Source of the DNA: Saprolegnia diclina VS20
Lineage: Eukaryota; Oomycota; Saprolegniomycetes; Saprolegniales; Saprolegniaceae
NCBI RefSeq assembly: GCF_000281045.1
Contig: NW_008246069.1
Span: 1,319,882-1,340,098 of the forward strand
DNA length: 20,217 nt
Direction of reading: 5' to 3'
Part shown: positions 19,475 through 20,217 of the stretch, in pieces
Position numbering within the stretch: the first letter of the stretch is position 1
How the letters are laid out: each line of letters opens with the position of its first letter
Position numbers and translations under genes: made by a program
The notes under the pieces: model-generated
Told to the model about the DNA's origin: nothing
The model's input: the letters and a program-made list of their open reading frames with translations, nothing else
Databases searched by the model: none

Positions 19475-20217
19475 ATGGCCAGTCCGTGGATCTGGCGGAG
19501 TGACGCCGCCGATGCAGACGTAAGCGATTGGCTCGACGCGGTTGTCGACGAGCTGCGCCCGCACCAGCGCGACGAGCTGCAGCGCATCATGACGCACCAA
19601 CCAGCCTCGACGCGCCTCAAAGTATGGGCTTTGGTTGGCTCTAAAGTCGACGCGAGTGGGTACCTCCACGATGTTTTGCGCGTGCACCACTACCTAGCGC
19701 TGCACATGTCGTCGTCGTCCACCGAGTACGCGACGCTGCTCGCGCTCTACGCCAGCTTTGGCGACGACGACGACCGCCGCAGCATGGAGTCTCTCTTGAC
19801 CGAAACGCTGCACTTGAGCTTGATGGGGCGGGTTCTATCGCGCCACTCGCTGGCTAAGCAGCGCGTTTTGCTCACCTTTATGCACGACGCGTTCGCGTGG
19901 CGTCCGTTTCTCGACTGGCTCGGCGCCGACCCCCGAGTCGAGCACGCAGTGCGCACGTACCTCGTGTCGTTGCCGGACGACGATCTCTTCTCGCTCTGGC
20001 TGCGGATCCTCGTGCATCTCGCACCCAGCGATCGGCTGCCGTGGGTCGAGCTCACGTATGCCTTTGTCGACGGCGAGACTGTGCTAAGCATAGCGCATGT
20101 GTTCCAAGGCCACTGCGCGCTGCCGTCGCTCCTCGTCAATCGGCTCGTGGCACTGACGCCGCTTGCGCTCGATGCCTTTCTTACGCTGCTTGTCGTAGTT
20201 TCGGTCGAGGCGGCGGG
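19475..20217 (+). CDS. Unrecognised helical protein, 5' part only (runs off the window)
   Basis: An uninterrupted frame of 247 codons runs from ATG 19475 to the window end without a stop or an apparent intron. An in-frame TGA at 19445-19447 makes this ATG the likely start. The protein begins MASPWIWRSDAADADVSDWL and is a series of amphipathic, leucine-rich helices (ATLLALYASFG, SLWLRILVHLAPSDRLPWVEL), which resembles a HEAT-like or other alpha-solenoid scaffold. No diagnostic motif was recognised. Codon use matches the neighbouring true genes. Confidence 0.75.
   Translation, partial: MASPWIWRSDAADADVSDWLDAVVDELRPHQRDELQRIMTHQPASTRLKVWALVGSKVDASGYLHDVLRVHHYLALHMSSSSTEYATLLALYASFGDDDDRRSMESLLTETLHLSLMGRVLSRHSLAKQRVLLTFMHDAFAWRPFLDWLGADPRVEHAVRTYLVSLPDDDLFSLWLRILVHLAPSDRLPWVELTYAFVDGETVLSIAHVFQGHCALPSLLVNRLVALTPLALDAFLTLLVVVSVEAA

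Overview
The window looks like nuclear DNA of an oomycete, most likely a saprolegnian. The evidence is a set of compact, GC-rich, intron-dense eukaryotic genes: every intron I could place is only 41-63 nt, almost all start with GTA, and all end in TAG. The encoded proteins are ordinary eukaryotic housekeeping families. The taxon is an inference from gene style, not from a marker gene. No tRNA, rRNA, CRISPR array or intact mobile element was found.

Layout. 1-1174: no gene recognised; a 16-bp perfect palindrome lies just upstream of the first gene. 1175-5678 (+): an NPC1-type sterol transporter in eight exons. 5773-7213 (-): an ankyrin-repeat protein in nine exons, convergent with NPC1, whose introns fall at the same place in almost every repeat. 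7214-7996: a spacer with several hairpins, including a 40-bp near-palindrome flanked by an exact 8-bp direct repeat, which looks like a tiny relic of a DNA transposon. 7997-10341 (-): an ABCB6/HMT1-type ABC half-transporter in eleven exons. 11052-11657 (-): an unrecognised ORF. 12728-13672 (+): a cystinosin in a single exon. 14249-15162 (+): an unrecognised two-exon protein with a proline-rich repeat, a charged helix and a Cys-rich tail. 15441-16017 (+): a minimal PP4 regulatory subunit 2 (PPP4R2) in four exons. 16314-18892 (-): anaphase-promoting complex subunit 2 (APC2) in thirteen exons, convergent with PPP4R2. 19475-20217 (+): the start of an unrecognised helical protein cut by the window end, divergent from APC2.

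There is no operon or gene cluster. Two genes (NPC1, cystinosin) export small molecules from the lysosome, and two (PPP4R2, APC2) act in phosphatase or cell-cycle control, but the arrangement is probably ordinary gene packing. Exon structures were derived by hand from splice signals, phase and remembered family sequence. They are strong for NPC1 from exon 5 on, the ankyrin protein, the ABC transporter, PPP4R2 and APC2, and weaker where stated.
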